A DNA stretch of 64,000 bases from contig JANQPX010000030.1 of the NCBI GenBank assembly GCA_028285265.1, positions 1-64,000 of the forward strand. The letters run 5' to 3'. This document shows positions 18,372 to 28,974 of the stretch, in pieces. Origin of the DNA: Geminicoccaceae bacterium (GTDB taxonomy: Bacteria > Pseudomonadota > Alphaproteobacteria > Geminicoccales > Geminicoccaceae). Made by a program: the position numbers and the translations under genes. Positions within the stretch are counted from its first letter, which is position 1. Every line of letters starts with the position of its first letter. The notes below the pieces were generated by a model, which made no database searches, was not told the origin of the DNA, and was given only the letters and a program-made list of their open reading frames with translations.

Positions 18372-19097
18372 ATGAGCAGGACGGCCTTGGTGACAGGCGG
18401 ATCGCGCGGGATTGGGGCAGCGATCTCAAAGGGCTTGAGCGATGCAGGCTACAAGGTGGCCGCGAATTATGCCGGCAATGACGACGCGGCTACCAAGTTT
18501 AAGAATGAAACCGGCATTCCGGTCTACAAGTGGTCGGTCGCTGACTACGACGCGTGCGTCGCTGGTATTGCCAAAGTCGAGTCTGACCTCGGGCCGGTTG
18601 ACATCTTGGTCAACAATGCCGGCATCACACGCGATGGCATGTTTCACAAAATGAGCCGTGAGCAATGGCAGGAGGTGATCGATACCAACCTCTCGGGCCT
18701 CTTCAACATGACCCACCCGATCTTCCCGGGCATGCGCGAGCGCGGTTTTGGACGGGTTATCAATATCAGCTCGATCAACGGCCAAAAGGGCCAGGCCGGG
18801 CAGGTGAACTACTCAGCAGCGAAGGCGGGCGATATCGGCTTTACACGAGCTCTCGCTCAAGAAGGCGCGTTCAAGGGCGTGACCGTGAATGCGATTTGTC
18901 CGGGCTATATCGGTACGGAGATGGTGCGGGCAATCCCGCAAAAGGTATTGGATGAGAAGATCATCCCGCAGATCCCCGTGGGCCGCCTCGGTGAGCCTGA
19001 AGAAATCGCGCGTTGCGTCGTGTTTCTCGCTTCCGATGACGCCGGTTTTCTCACGGGATCGACAATCTCGCCAAATGGTGGGCAGTTCTTTAGCTGA
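18372..19097 (+). CDS. phbB: Acetoacetyl-CoA reductase (NADPH)
   Basis: The 241-residue short-chain dehydrogenase has the cofactor motif GGSRGIGAAIS, NNAGITRD, and catalytic Tyr/Lys in NYSAAKAG, with VNAICPGYIGTEMV and a terminal STISPNGGQ typical of PhaB/PhbB. The enzyme reduces acetoacetyl-CoA to (R)-3-hydroxybutyryl-CoA for polyhydroxybutyrate synthesis. No phbA or phbC is next to it. The neighbouring transhydrogenase could supply NADPH. The related FabG is the main alternative. ATG 18372 follows AGGAGGC. Confidence 0.85.
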   Translation: MSRTALVTGGSRGIGAAISKGLSDAGYKVAANYAGNDDAATKFKNETGIPVYKWSVADYDACVAGIAKVESDLGPVDILVNNAGITRDGMFHKMSREQWQEVIDTNLSGLFNMTHPIFPGMRERGFGRVINISSINGQKGQAGQVNYSAAKAGDIGFTRALAQEGAFKGVTVNAICPGYIGTEMVRAIPQKVLDEKIIPQIPVGRLGEPEEIARCVVFLASDDAGFLTGSTISPNGGQFFS

Positions 19098-19403
19098 TCC
19101 TTAGGGTGATCGAAGCGGTTATCGACGGTTAGCCAATGGGTTAATCAAGAAACCTCGTTGATCATCTCGATGATCGACACCGTGCCAAAAGGGGCGTTGA
19201 TCCGTGCCTCGATCGCGCCTGGACGCATGCCAAACTGCCGCATTATCGATTCTGGCGGTTGCCTTGTTGTGTGAAATCGGCTCGGATGATGGGAATTAGG
19301 GAGGCAAGATTCCCAAAATCTCGGCCATTGGCGGGAGTGCATCAAGTGCATCGCCGATTTGGGGTGTATCGGCCACCATTGCTGGATAGAGAAGGACGAG
19401 CCC
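19098..19403. other. Intergenic region before pntA
   Basis: No gene is supported. GATCAT-CTCG-ATGATC near 19158-19175 forms a short inverted repeat. A minus-strand frame across the pntA start runs through this interval, but its upstream half is antisense to pntA and no domain is visible. Confidence 0.4.
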
Positions 19404-21011
19404 ATGTCCGAAAATGAAGCGACGTCAAGTGAGCAGGCTGCCGCTCCGATGATCATCGGCGTTCCGAAAGAGACGCAGAAGGACGAGAAGCGTGTTGCCC
19501 TGACACCGGAGACGGCGACGCGCATTCAAAAGCTGGGCTACAAACTCAAGATTCAAAAGGGCGCCGGCGACGAGGCAAATTTTTCGGATCAAGCCTACGA
19601 AGAGGCTGGCGTGCAGATTGTTTCGCGTGTCGGTGATCTTTGGAAAGGTTCCGACATCATCATGAAGGTCCGCCCGCCGACCGACGCAGAGGTCAAGCGT
19701 CTGGCGGCCGACAAGACGCTCATCAGTTTTCTTTATCCCGGTCAGAACGAGGCCCTGCTGAAGACGCTGAATGAGCAAAAACCCGACGCCGTTATGGCGA
19801 TGGATATGGTCCCGCGTATCAGTCGAGCGCAAAAGTTGGATGCGTTATCGTCGATGGCGAATATTGCGGGTTACCGGGCCGTGGTCGAGGCCGCGAACAA
19901 TTTCGGCCGGTTCTTTACGGGCCAGGTCACTGCCGCTGGCAAGGTGCCGCCCGCCAAGATTTTGGTCATCGGTGCCGGCGTTGCTGGTCTTGCAGCGATC
20001 GGTGCAGCGCGCGGTATGGGCGCGATCGTGCGTTCCTTCGACATTCGCCCCGAGGTCGCGGAGCAAATCGAGAGTATGGGCGCAGAGTTTCTGTTTCTCG
20101 AGTTCGATGGCGAAGAAGGTGGTACGGAAGGCGGATACGCCAAGCCCTCATCGCCAGAGTTTCGCGAGAAGCAACTTGCCCTCTTCCGTGAGCAGGCGTC
20201 GGATATCGACATCGTTATTACAACAGCCCTCATCCCAGGCCGCCCTGCGCCCAAGCTCTGGCTCAAGGATATGGTTGAGGCGATGAAACCTGGTTCGGTG
20301 ATCGTTGATCTCGCTGCGGAACAAGGCGGGAACTGTGATCTGACCGAGCCTGGCGAGCGCATCATCACCGACAATGATGTCACGATTATCGGCTACACCG
20401 ACTTTGCCAGCCGGATGGCAGCGCAATCTAGCCAACTCTATGGCACGAATCTTCGTCATCTTCTCGACGACCTGACACCCGAGAAAGACGGCCGGATGGT
20501 GGTCGATATGGAGGACACGGTGATTCGCGGGGTCACCGTGAGCAAAGCGGGCGAGATTACCTATCCGCCGCCGCCGGTTTCGACCTCAGTCGCGCCGAAA
20601 GCGCCAGCGGCACCCAAAGTCGATCCAGCTGATGAAGCAAGAAAGGCTGAGGCAGCAGCTGCCGCCAAGTCGCGCTGGACAGCTGCCGTGTTCGGTGGTG
20701 CTGCCTTGTTGCTTGCCTTGATCGGTTTGACCGCGCCCCCCGATTTTCTCTCCTACTTCATGGTGTTCGTACTCGCCGTTATCGTTGGCTACTACGTGAT
20801 CTGGAATGTGACCCCTGCTCTCCACACGCCGCTCATGGCGATCACCAATGCGATCTCAGGCATCATTGTGGTCGGTGCGCTTTTGCAGATCTCCAGTTCG
20901 AGTGTACTCGTGTTGATCTTGGCCGCGATTGCCGTTTTGATCGCCTCAATCAATATCTTTGGCGGCTTTTTAGTCACCCGCCGTATGCTCGCGATGTTCC
21001 AAAAGAGCTGA
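19404..21011 (+). CDS. pntA: NAD(P) transhydrogenase subunit alpha
   Basis: PntA carries the NAD(H)-binding domain I and part of the membrane domain of the proton-translocating transhydrogenase that makes NADPH from NADH and NADP+. In 535 residues it has [19 protein letters not shown], the dinucleotide motif [18 protein letters not shown], an Ala/Pro/Lys linker at about 385-425 and four hydrophobic helices. It is therefore the fused, E. coli-like form rather than the split PntAA/PntAB arrangement common in alphaproteobacteria. ATG 19404 follows AGAAGGACGAG. Confidence 0.96.
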   Translation: MSENEATSSEQAAAPMIIGVPKETQKDEKRVALTPETATRIQKLGYKLKIQKGAGDEANFSDQAYEEAGVQIVSRVGDLWKGSDIIMKVRPPTDAEVKRLAADKTLISFLYPGQNEALLKTLNEQKPDAVMAMDMVPRISRAQKLDALSSMANIAGYRAVVEAANNFGRFFTGQVTAAGKVPPAKILVIGAGVAGLAAIGAARGMGAIVRSFDIRPEVAEQIESMGAEFLFLEFDGEEGGTEGGYAKPSSPEFREKQLALFREQASDIDIVITTALIPGRPAPKLWLKDMVEAMKPGSVIVDLAAEQGGNCDLTEPGERIITDNDVTIIGYTDFASRMAAQSSQLYGTNLRHLLDDLTPEKDGRMVVDMEDTVIRGVTVSKAGEITYPPPPVSTSVAPKAPAAPKVDPADEARKAEAAAAAKSRWTAAVFGGAALLLALIGLTAPPDFLSYFMVFVLAVIVGYYVIWNVTPALHTPLMAITNAISGIIVVGALLQISSSSVLVLILAAIAVLIASINIFGGFLVTRRMLAMFQKS

Positions 21012-21140
21012 TGGATAACCGCCGCTTAAGCTTGACAGGCATGAGCCCTAATCAAGGGGTGACCGTCAGATTCAGGCCTGCCGATAGGATTGCGCGCGCT
21101 GCCTCCGGCTTGATCAAAAGAAGAAGTGGATAGGCCACCG

Positions 21141-22517
21141 ATGTTTTCTCAAACATTTGTCAATGCCGCTTACATCGCCGCAAGCATCCTTTTCATCCTA
21201 GCCCTATCGGGTCTCAGTAACCAAGAAAGCGCAAAGCGTGGCATTGTCTACGGCGTCGTCGGCATGGGGATTGCCATTTTGGCGACGGTGCTTGGCCCTG
21301 AGGTCACGAACTATTTGCTGTTGATTCCGATCATGGCAGTGGCAGCTGTGGTCGGATGGTTTGTCGCGAATCGGGTCGAGATGACCCAGATGCCGCAGCT
21401 CGTCGCTATTCTCCACAGCTTTGTTGGGCTTGCCGCCGTCCTCGTTGGCTTCAATAGTCATTTCGATGGCGGGCATTATGAAGGCGCTGAGGCTGTCATT
21501 CATGACATCGAGATCTTCCTTGGCGTATTTGTCGGCGCGGTCACCTTTACGGGCTCGGTGATTGCTTATGGCAAGCTCGAAGGCTCGATCGATGGCAAGC
21601 CCCTCGCCCTTCCTGGGCGCCATATGATGAATTTGGTCGCCGTGATCGTCTCCGTATTGCTGGGGATCTTATTCGTCGCCTTTGGCTGGACCTGGCCATT
21701 GATTATCATGACCGTGATCGCTTTCGTTTTCGGCGCTCATCTCGTCATGGCCATTGGTGGCGCCGACATGCCGGTCGTCGTGTCGATGCTGAACTCTTAT
21801 TCAGGCTGGGCCGCTGCCGCGGTGGGCTTCATGCTCGGCAACTACCTATTGATTGTGACCGGGGCGCTGGTCGGCTCTTCCGGTGCCATTCTCTCCTACA
21901 TCATGTGTCGCGCGATGAACCGCAGCTTTGTCTCGGTGATCCTCGGAGGTTTTGGTGGGGAAGCGGTTGCCAGCAATATGGAAATCGACGGCGAGATGGT
22001 TCCGACGGATTCTGACCACGTGGCACAACTGCTTGACGACGCTGATAGCGTCGTCTTTGTGCCAGGCTACGGTATGGCGGTCGCGCAGGCACAAAGTTCG
22101 ATCTCCGAGCTCACCAAGCGCCTTCGCGACAAAGGCAAAGAGGTGCGTTTTGCCATCCATCCAGTGGCAGGACGCCTGCCTGGCCATATGAACGTGCTGC
22201 TTGCCGAGGCCAAAGTGCCCTACGACATCGTTCTCGAGATGGACGAAATCAACGACGACTTCCCAGAGACTGATTTTGTCATGATCGTTGGCGCTAACGA
22301 CATCGTGAACCCGGCCGCTCAGGACGATCCCGGCTCGCCCATCGCCGGTATGCCCGTGCTCGAAGTCTGGAAGGCGAAGAACGTGATTATCTCGAAGCGC
22401 GGCCAGGGGAGAGGGTATTCCGGTGTCGAGAACCCACTCTTCTTCAAAGAGAACTCACGCATGCTCTACGGCGATGCCAAAGCTAGTCTCGATGCCCTTT
22501 TGCAGAAGATGTCTTGA
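21141..22517 (+). CDS. pntB: NAD(P) transhydrogenase subunit beta
   Basis: PntB forms the rest of the proton channel and carries the NADP(H)-binding domain III. The 458-residue protein starts with membrane helices ([20 protein letters not shown]) and ends with a soluble domain containing [12 protein letters not shown] and [19 protein letters not shown], the NADP site. ATG 21141 aligns best with family N-termini; GTG 21126 is an in-frame alternative. A 129-base gap separates it from pntA, and the two should be co-transcribed. Confidence 0.95.
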   Translation: MFSQTFVNAAYIAASILFILALSGLSNQESAKRGIVYGVVGMGIAILATVLGPEVTNYLLLIPIMAVAAVVGWFVANRVEMTQMPQLVAILHSFVGLAAVLVGFNSHFDGGHYEGAEAVIHDIEIFLGVFVGAVTFTGSVIAYGKLEGSIDGKPLALPGRHMMNLVAVIVSVLLGILFVAFGWTWPLIIMTVIAFVFGAHLVMAIGGADMPVVVSMLNSYSGWAAAAVGFMLGNYLLIVTGALVGSSGAILSYIMCRAMNRSFVSVILGGFGGEAVASNMEIDGEMVPTDSDHVAQLLDDADSVVFVPGYGMAVAQAQSSISELTKRLRDKGKEVRFAIHPVAGRLPGHMNVLLAEAKVPYDIVLEMDEINDDFPETDFVMIVGANDIVNPAAQDDPGSPIAGMPVLEVWKAKNVIISKRGQGRGYSGVENPLFFKENSRMLYGDAKASLDALLQKMS

Positions 22518-22822
22518 TTGATTGGCCTGGCGGTCAGCTGTAGTCAACCTACAGTGAGGAGAGGCGCAGGCCGCTAGATGCCGAGTGCGGGAATTACCCA
22601 AATGGATGCATCGCCAGGTCATGTCGTTTACAAGTTTTGGTGCAGTATTCGTGCGTCGATTGTCTCGATTCGGCTGCGGGGAAGGCTAGGCACCGGGATA
22701 AGCACGTGAGAGGAAACGAAGGGTGGTCGATCGCTAGGCCCCTTTTTCTTTCCTCGACTTTGCCTATAAACATGCATAGGCGCTTTGGTTTGGGCGCTGG
22801 TACAACAGGGAGATTCCCAAAA
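22518..22822. other. Intergenic region before the TRAP locus
   Basis: No gene is supported. CTGTAG-TCAAC-CTACAG near 22537-22553 forms a hairpin just after pntB but has no T tract. The dctP frame is open upstream to 22637, but that part has no SD or signal-peptide character and is treated as leader. Confidence 0.4.
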
Positions 22823-23914
22823 ATGGAACGTCGTAACTTCTTGAAAAGCGGGGCTCTGGTAGGCGTTGGTGCTGCTGGCCTGGCTGCGCCTGCGATCGCG
22901 CAAGAGCGCAAGACTTTGACCATCGTATCGACTTGGCCCCGTGACTTTCCAGGCCTCGGCCTCTCGGCACAGCGCTTGGCCGAGCGCATTACCGAGCTTT
23001 CGCAAGGGGCCCTCACGACCGAATACTTCGCCGCCGGCGAGCGCGTCGGCGCATTTGATGTGTTCGACGAAGTTGCCTCTGGCAACAGCCAGGCTTATAT
23101 CGCCGCGGACTACTATTGGGTCGGGAAACATCCAGGGTTTGCTTATTTCACATCCGTGCCATTTGGCATGACCACGCCAGAATGGAATGCGTGGATCAAA
23201 TTCAAAGATGGCCAAGCGCTTTGGGACGAGCTTGCCGGCGAGTTCGGTCTGAAGGCGCTGCCTTGCGGCTCGACGGGCACGCAGGCTGGCGGCTGGTTCA
23301 ACAAAGAGATCGAATCGCCAGAAGACCTCAAGGGGTTGAAAATGCGTATTCCAGGTCTCGGCGGTACGGTGATGTCGAAACTCGGCGTGTCGACCGTTTC
23401 GCTTCCCGGTGGCCAGATCTATGAAAACTTGGTCTCAGGCTCGATCGAAGCCACCGAATGGGTCGGCCCCTATAACGACTACTTCTTGAAGTTTTATGAG
23501 GCTGCCAAGTTCTACTATACCGGCGGTATGCATGAGCCGGGCGGTGGTCTCGCTTTTGGTATGAACGCTGAATGGTGGGGCAGCCTTAGCGATTGGGAAA
23601 AGGCGGTCATTACCGCTGCCTGCAATGAGGAGCATGCTGCACAACACGAAGAGGCCATGGCGAACAATGGCGTCTATTTGCAGCGGCTGATCAATGATCA
23701 TGGCGTCGAGCTTCGTGCCTTCAACGAAGATGTTTGGGACGCGTTTGGCGATGCGGCCGTCGAGGTTTTTGAGGAGACCCGTGATCATTCGGATCTCGCG
23801 GCGAAGATCGACGACAGCTTCCAAGCCAGCCTTCGTGAGGTCGGCGGCTTCATGTCAGCCTTCGAAGGAACCTTTGTGAACCAGCGAAATCGCGTGCTCG
23901 ACATCAGCGGCTAA
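22823..23914 (+). CDS. TRAP transporter solute-binding protein (TakP-like)
   Basis: A 363-residue periplasmic binding protein of the DctP family. The N-terminus MERRNFLKSGALVG is a Tat signal with likely cleavage after AIAQ. LTIVSTWPRDFPGLG, GSTGTQAGGWFNKEI, LKGLKMRIPGLGG and WVGPYNDYF place it close to the TakP group, whose studied members bind 2-oxo acids (Rhodobacter) or calcium lactate (Thermus). A small 2-oxo or hydroxy acid is the likely ligand. ATG 22823 is preceded by CAGGGAG. A strong hairpin follows the stop, and the permease genes lie downstream. Confidence 0.88.
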   Translation: MERRNFLKSGALVGVGAAGLAAPAIAQERKTLTIVSTWPRDFPGLGLSAQRLAERITELSQGALTTEYFAAGERVGAFDVFDEVASGNSQAYIAADYYWVGKHPGFAYFTSVPFGMTTPEWNAWIKFKDGQALWDELAGEFGLKALPCGSTGTQAGGWFNKEIESPEDLKGLKMRIPGLGGTVMSKLGVSTVSLPGGQIYENLVSGSIEATEWVGPYNDYFLKFYEAAKFYYTGGMHEPGGGLAFGMNAEWWGSLSDWEKAVITAACNEEHAAQHEEAMANNGVYLQRLINDHGVELRAFNEDVWDAFGDAAVEVFEETRDHSDLAAKIDDSFQASLREVGGFMSAFEGTFVNQRNRVLDISG

Positions 23915-23942
23915 GGCACGGGTTGAACATCGAACGCTAATG

Positions 23943-23973
23943 AAAAAGAGCGGAGCTTGTCTCCGCTCTTTTT
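23943..23973 (+). terminator. Strong intrinsic terminator after dctP
   Basis: AAAAAGAGCGGAG (23943-23955) and CTCCGCTCTTTTT (23961-23973) are perfect complements around CTTGT, giving a GC-rich stem followed by a U tract. It lies between the binding protein and the permease genes. It probably makes the binding protein more abundant than the permease by partial termination. Confidence 0.85.
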
Positions 23974-24117
23974 GCGTTTGCCGCTCGCCTCTTGTCTGCA
24001 ATTCGCAAAAGAGGCACGTTGTTTTCAAGGGCGACGCGCCGAAGGCCGGCTTCCGATGATCAAGCGCCCCAACGACGTCAACCCTGCTGAAGAGCAAAAA
24101 CCGTAAAGGAGTCACGC

Positions 24118-25113
24118 ATGGCGGATGTCAGCGCCGAGGCCGACGACATCAGTCGAGGTGAACCTGCACCACTGGTTCGAATCTTCGGTTGGTCGATGCT
24201 GACGTTGCTTGTTGCCTTCATGGTCAACAATGTTTTGACGGTTGGCCTCGGTTTTCCCGGAACAAGAGCCGCTTTCGTGGGGGGCGGAGGCAGCGCCTAT
24301 TTTCAGCTCGCTCTTTACCTTGCCGCGATCGTCATCGCAGCACTCCTCGTCTTCAGCACGGGGCATCGCTCCTTGAGAGGGGACGCGAAGGTCATCAGCG
24401 ATTTCAACGCATTCCTGATTCGAGGCTGTTTCTGGGCCGTCTTGTTGGTGGGTATCGCTGACGCTGCGATCGCTTTCATGCGCGTTGAGCGTCTGTTGCC
24501 GCTTTTCTTTGATCAAGACCTCACACAAGCGCTTGGCCGGGCACGTTTTGTCGGTCCAAACATCCATATTCCGCTGATCGCTTTGGGCTTTTTCATTGCT
24601 TTGTTTACGAGGACCCTCGGGTTCACCTGGTTGGCGCTGATGATTGTGGTCGCCGAGCTGTTGATCGTGATTTCCCGTTTCGTATTCTCCTATGAGCAGG
24701 CCTTGATGGGAGACCTGGTCCGCTATTGGTATGCCGCCCTGTTCCTCTTCGCATCAGCTTACACACTCTTGGATGAGGGGCATGTTCGCGTTGATGTGCT
24801 TTACGCTGGCTTTTCATCGCGACAGCGGGGCATCGTCAATGCGATTGGCGCCATCCTTCTCGGACTCAGCACATCCTGGGTCATCATCGCGATTGGCTTT
24901 GGCGGAAAGCAGGCGATTATCAATAGCCCCGTCGCCAATTTCGAAATCTCGCAAACCGGCAGCGTTGGCATGTTCATCAAATATCAAATGGCCGCGTTTC
25001 TCGGTGTTTTCGCCATCACCATGCTGATTCAGTTCGTGAGCTATCTGTTCGAGGCTGTCGCCGACTGGCGTGACGAGCCGGGTGGCCGTGAGCACACAGC
25101 GCCGACACATTGA
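24118..25113 (+). CDS. TRAP transporter small permease (DctQ), extended form
   Basis: At 331 residues this is well above the 160-220 usual for DctQ. The family domain is in the second half, with GFTWLALMIVVAELLIVISR, a long loop with RYWYAALFLFASAYTLLDEGHVR and VDVLYAGFSSRQRG. About 140 N-terminal residues add several hydrophobic segments, as in the large DctQ proteins found with TakP-type systems. It should pair with the DctM protein encoded ten bases downstream. ATG 24118 follows AAAGGAG. Confidence 0.82.
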   Translation: MADVSAEADDISRGEPAPLVRIFGWSMLTLLVAFMVNNVLTVGLGFPGTRAAFVGGGGSAYFQLALYLAAIVIAALLVFSTGHRSLRGDAKVISDFNAFLIRGCFWAVLLVGIADAAIAFMRVERLLPLFFDQDLTQALGRARFVGPNIHIPLIALGFFIALFTRTLGFTWLALMIVVAELLIVISRFVFSYEQALMGDLVRYWYAALFLFASAYTLLDEGHVRVDVLYAGFSSRQRGIVNAIGAILLGLSTSWVIIAIGFGGKQAIINSPVANFEISQTGSVGMFIKYQMAAFLGVFAITMLIQFVSYLFEAVADWRDEPGGREHTAPTH

Positions 25114-25122
25114 GGCCCGTTC

Positions 25123-27780
25123 ATGGAGCTCCTGTTTCTCGCCGTTCTAATCCTGGTTATGGCTGCTGCATTGGGCTCGGGCTTCCCGGTTGCCTTTGCT
25201 CTACCCGGTGCCGCGATCATCTCGATCGGACTCGCTGCAGCCGCGGGATATCTCTTCGAAAGCAATGTGGACGCCTATTTTCACTCAGGCGGACCAGGGC
25301 AGTGGCTCTCGGCCGGCGTCACCAATCTTCGCGGTGTCTATTGGGATGTTGAACGCGACACGCTGATCGCGATTCCACTGTTTATCTTCATGGGCATCAT
25401 GCTGCAGCGATCGAAGATCGCGGAAGACCTCTTGGTGACCATGGCTCAGCTTTTCGGCCCGATCCCGGGCGGCCTCGGCATCTCTGTCGTTTTTGTCGGT
25501 GCACTTTTGGCTGCGACGACCGGCATTGTCGGTGCGACGGTGGTTGCCATGGGCTTGATCTCGTTGCCGGCCATGCTGCGCAACAACTACTCACCGTCGC
25601 TAGCTTCCGGCACGATCGCAGCATCGGGGACCCTTGGCCAAATCATCCCACCGTCGATCGTCTTGATCATTCTCGCTGACCAGCTCGCTTCAGCAACGGA
25701 TCAGGCGAGCACGGCACGCAAGGCCCTTCACAAGGATTCGACCGGCGAACTCTCAATGCCGACTGAGTTTGATGTCTCCTCAACCAGTGCTGGCGAGATG
25801 TTTCTTGGCGCTTTTGTGCCCGGCATGGTCTTGGTCGGGTTGTATATGCTTTTCATTTTGATTTATGCAATTCTTCGTCCAAGCCAGGCGCCCGCGGTGC
25901 GTACCAATGAGGCGTTCGATGCGCGCTTTTGGTTGCGCGTGTCGCTGATCCTCATCCCACCCCTCGCTCTGATATTCCTGGTTCTTGGCTCCATCATTGC
26001 TGGGATCGCGACTGTAAATCAGGCCGGCGCCATCGGTGCGGCTGGTGCCCTCATTATGGCTGGTTATCGGCTGCAGGAAGGTACAAAAACCACCTATTAC
26101 CCGGCCATCCTGGCGATCATCGCGTTGATGACAATCGGTTTTGCTCTCTCCAACTTTGAGATGAACGTCAAAGCGGTCGACACGGCCGAAGATCGACTAG
26201 GGATTACCATCGGTGCCTTGGGCGCCCTCATGCTAATCGTCTCCATGCTATGGAGCGGCTGGCGCGTTCTCAAGATCGATCGAACCTTGCACGGCGTGAT
26301 GCTCGAAACCGCGAAGACGACGTCACTTGTCTTTATCATTCTTCTCGGCGCCGCAATGCTGACCGCCGCCTTCCGTGCCTTTGGCGGCGAAGAACTTGTC
26401 CGTGACTTCCTGAACTCCCTACCTGGTGGGTTCTGGTCGCAGTTCGTCATCGTCATGGCCGTGATCTTCATCCTCGGTTTCTTTCTCGACTTCATCGAGA
26501 TTGCTGTTGTCGTCGTGCCGATCGTCGCGCCGATCCTTCTTGCTGATCCATCGGCGAACATTACCGCTGTCTGGTTGGGGGTGATGATCGGGTTGAATAT
26601 CCAGACATCCTTTCTGACGCCTCCCTTTGGCTTTGCGCTCTTCTATCTGCGTGGTGTGGCGCCGGCCGTCGTCAAAACGCTGCAGATCTACAAAGGCGTG
26701 ATCGCATTCATTTGCTTGCAACTCTTGGCGCTCGTTATTGTCGGCTTCTACCCGCAGCTCGTGAACTACCTACCGAATCGTGTAAGTTTGCTTGCTGAGA
26801 CCTCACCGCCTCCGCGGAACCCAAAGCTTCAATACTGCTTGACGAACTATGTTGGAGACAAAGTCAGGAATGACGGCGGAGCGACTCTTGCAGCCATTAC
26901 GGATGTGAAGGCGTTAGATTTGTCAGTTTTGCCCGAAGATCTTGCTGACGACTTGAACAAGAGCTTTCAGGATGCTGAGGCTGCGTTGGCAGGCCTTGAT
27001 CCGATCGTCGAAGCTGAGCAAGCCGTCATCGGTGCTTCTGGAGACTATCGTCCGATGTTGAGCCAGGTCCGGGACATCGAAAAGGAGATGCGCAAGGTCG
27101 ACCGTGAACTCGACGATCTCAAGCAGCGCATAGGAAGGTTGCGCGATCCAGCAGCAGCCGAGCAACGGGCACGACTGGAAGCCCGGTCATCAGAGCTTGA
27201 GGCCGAGCGTGAACGGCTGGCCGGTACGATCCCTGCGGACTGGGAGGACACGTATAAGACGTTCAATGAGCTGATCAAGGCTGAGAATACCGCAAGGTTG
27301 ACTTTCTGGCGAACGGCTGACGGCGCTTATGAGACAGTCGTTGAAGCCCTTGCCACGCTTGACGCCAATGACAGTTTCATGGCGCTGGAAGCTGATCTCC
27401 GCGCCCTCCAGGGGATCATCGAAACGGCTCCGCCTGACGAATCCGAAGTCGCAGCAAATGATCTCGCGAAAGCGTTCGGCGGCCTATCCGGTGCCGATGA
27501 CGTCGAGAAGGCTTTGAAGGACTCACGGCGAGCATTGAGATCTCGGACTCCCGATCCTGAAAAGGCGATCGCTGCCTATGACGAAGCCGTCGCGGCGTTC
27601 GAGGCGCAGCAACAGTGGCGAGGGGATGCAGCGGCTTCACTGAAGCCCAGCCTCGAGTCCTATAGAGTCGCGATCACCGACACGTTAGGGGCGCGTCAGC
27701 AACAACGGCTCTCCGAGGATCAAGCTCTTTACATTGCCGGCTGCAGCTCAGGGCACAGGGATCTGTCGCTGAACTTCTAG
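25123..27780 (+). CDS. TRAP transporter large permease (DctM) with long C-terminal extension
   Basis: The first 550 residues form the DctM membrane subunit: GSGFPVAFALPGAAI, ALLAATTGIVGATVVAMGL, GTIAASGTLGQIIPPSIVL and later LNIQTSFLTPPFGFALFYL, with a polar insertion near 190-230 between helices. Residues about 550-885 are soluble: a short Pro-rich start (TSPPPRNPKLQYC), then charged helices with strong coiled-coil character near 625-705, ending near LYIAGCSS. The 885 residues compare with about 430 for standard DctM, so both the membrane part and the tail are enlarged. A frameshift is unlikely because the frame stays open with even codon use. The tail's function is unknown. Confidence 0.85.
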   Translation: MELLFLAVLILVMAAALGSGFPVAFALPGAAIISIGLAAAAGYLFESNVDAYFHSGGPGQWLSAGVTNLRGVYWDVERDTLIAIPLFIFMGIMLQRSKIAEDLLVTMAQLFGPIPGGLGISVVFVGALLAATTGIVGATVVAMGLISLPAMLRNNYSPSLASGTIAASGTLGQIIPPSIVLIILADQLASATDQASTARKALHKDSTGELSMPTEFDVSSTSAGEMFLGAFVPGMVLVGLYMLFILIYAILRPSQAPAVRTNEAFDARFWLRVSLILIPPLALIFLVLGSIIAGIATVNQAGAIGAAGALIMAGYRLQEGTKTTYYPAILAIIALMTIGFALSNFEMNVKAVDTAEDRLGITIGALGALMLIVSMLWSGWRVLKIDRTLHGVMLETAKTTSLVFIILLGAAMLTAAFRAFGGEELVRDFLNSLPGGFWSQFVIVMAVIFILGFFLDFIEIAVVVVPIVAPILLADPSANITAVWLGVMIGLNIQTSFLTPPFGFALFYLRGVAPAVVKTLQIYKGVIAFICLQLLALVIVGFYPQLVNYLPNRVSLLAETSPPPRNPKLQYCLTNYVGDKVRNDGGATLAAITDVKALDLSVLPEDLADDLNKSFQDAEAALAGLDPIVEAEQAVIGASGDYRPMLSQVRDIEKEMRKVDRELDDLKQRIGRLRDPAAAEQRARLEARSSELEAERERLAGTIPADWEDTYKTFNELIKAENTARLTFWRTADGAYETVVEALATLDANDSFMALEADLRALQGIIETAPPDESEVAANDLAKAFGGLSGADDVEKALKDSRRALRSRTPDPEKAIAAYDEAVAAFEAQQQWRGDAAASLKPSLESYRVAITDTLGARQQQRLSEDQALYIAGCSSGHRDLSLNF

Positions 27781-27875
27781 TCTCTCGCCGGTGGGCAGAA
27801 ACAAACAGACAGACGACGGCCGGGATAGGTGCGATGATCGAGATGGGCTTGACGTCTCTCGAGGGTGCGTCGCCG

Positions 27876-28829
27876 TCATGGGTCCTTGGTGCTGCAGCGT
27901 TCTTCGATGGCGTCCCAGATCATGGCTTCTAACGAGATGTGATCGAACCGACCGATCTCCTGAAGCCCGGTGGGCGAGGTTACATTGATCTCGGTGAGCC
28001 AATCGCCAATAACGTCAATGCCGACGAAGATCAAACCCTGCTCTTTCAAGACGGGACCGATCGCTTCACAGATGGCATGCTCTCGCGGCGTTAGAGTTGA
28101 TCGCTCGGCGCGCCCACCGACATGCAGATTGGCGCGCGCTTCGCCTGCTGCTGGTACCCGGTTGAGGGCGCCTGCGGGTTCACCATCGATCAAGATGATC
28201 CGCTTGTCGCCTTCACGCACTTCGGGGAGATATTGTTGCACCATCAACGGCTCGCTAATGGCTTGTTCGAACAGCTCGAGCAAGCTGGTCAGATTGTCAT
28301 CGTCAGGTTTGACATGGAACACGCCGGCACCGCCATTGCCGTAGAGGGGCTTGACGATGATGTCTTTGTATTCACGCCTGAATGCCTTGATTTGCTCTGA
28401 GTCATAGGTGATGAGCGTCGGGGGCATCAAATCTGGAAAGCGCGTGACGAACAGCTTCTCTGGAGCATTGCGCACCGATACGGGATCATTCACCACGAGG
28501 GTCGCTGGATGGATCTGTTCGAGAAGGTGCGTTGCCCCGATGTAACTCATGTCAAAAGGCGGATCTTGACGCATCAAGATGACGTCGAGCGCGTCGAGCT
28601 CGATCCTCTCTGGCGCACCGAGCGTCGCATGATTGCCATATTCCCTCCTGACCGTCATGTGTCGCGCCGTGGCGATAACCCGGCCACGGTCATAGCTGAG
28701 ATCAGTCGGCAAGTAGTGGTAGAGCGTGTGGCCGCGCCGCGAGGCTTCGACTGCCAGTGCGAAACTACTGTCAGCGTCGATGTCGATACCCTCGATCGGG
28801 TCCATTTGAAACGCTACGGCAAGGGGCAC
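27876..28829 (-). CDS. gshB: Glutathione synthetase
   Basis: GshB joins gamma-glutamylcysteine and glycine with ATP. The 317-residue product matches E. coli GshB in length and has [61 protein letters not shown] in the ATP-grasp domain and [10 protein letters not shown] with metal/ATP ligands. The start is GTG 28829 with GGAGG eight bases upstream. It diverges from the HIT gene. Confidence 0.96.
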   Translation of the reverse strand: MPLAVAFQMDPIEGIDIDADSSFALAVEASRRGHTLYHYLPTDLSYDRGRVIATARHMTVRREYGNHATLGAPERIELDALDVILMRQDPPFDMSYIGATHLLEQIHPATLVVNDPVSVRNAPEKLFVTRFPDLMPPTLITYDSEQIKAFRREYKDIIVKPLYGNGGAGVFHVKPDDDNLTSLLELFEQAISEPLMVQQYLPEVREGDKRIILIDGEPAGALNRVPAAGEARANLHVGGRAERSTLTPREHAICEAIGPVLKEQGLIFVGIDVIGDWLTEINVTSPTGLQEIGRFDHISLEAMIWDAIEERCSTKDP

Positions 28830-28974
28830 GCGTCATCCTCCAAGATCGGCGCGGACGACGCTTGGCGGCTCGTCGTGCCGATAAGTGCACTGCGCCTTGA
28901 CACTGCCGAGACGAAAAGGCTTTGTCCAGATAGCGCCTTGTCGCTCCCCTTCTTTCCGATTCAGCGAGATCACC

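Noticed and set aside
25123..27780. Frameshift or fusion error in the DctM gene
   Set aside because: The frame stays open with similar codon usage through the tail, and no internal start with an SD suggests a separate gene.
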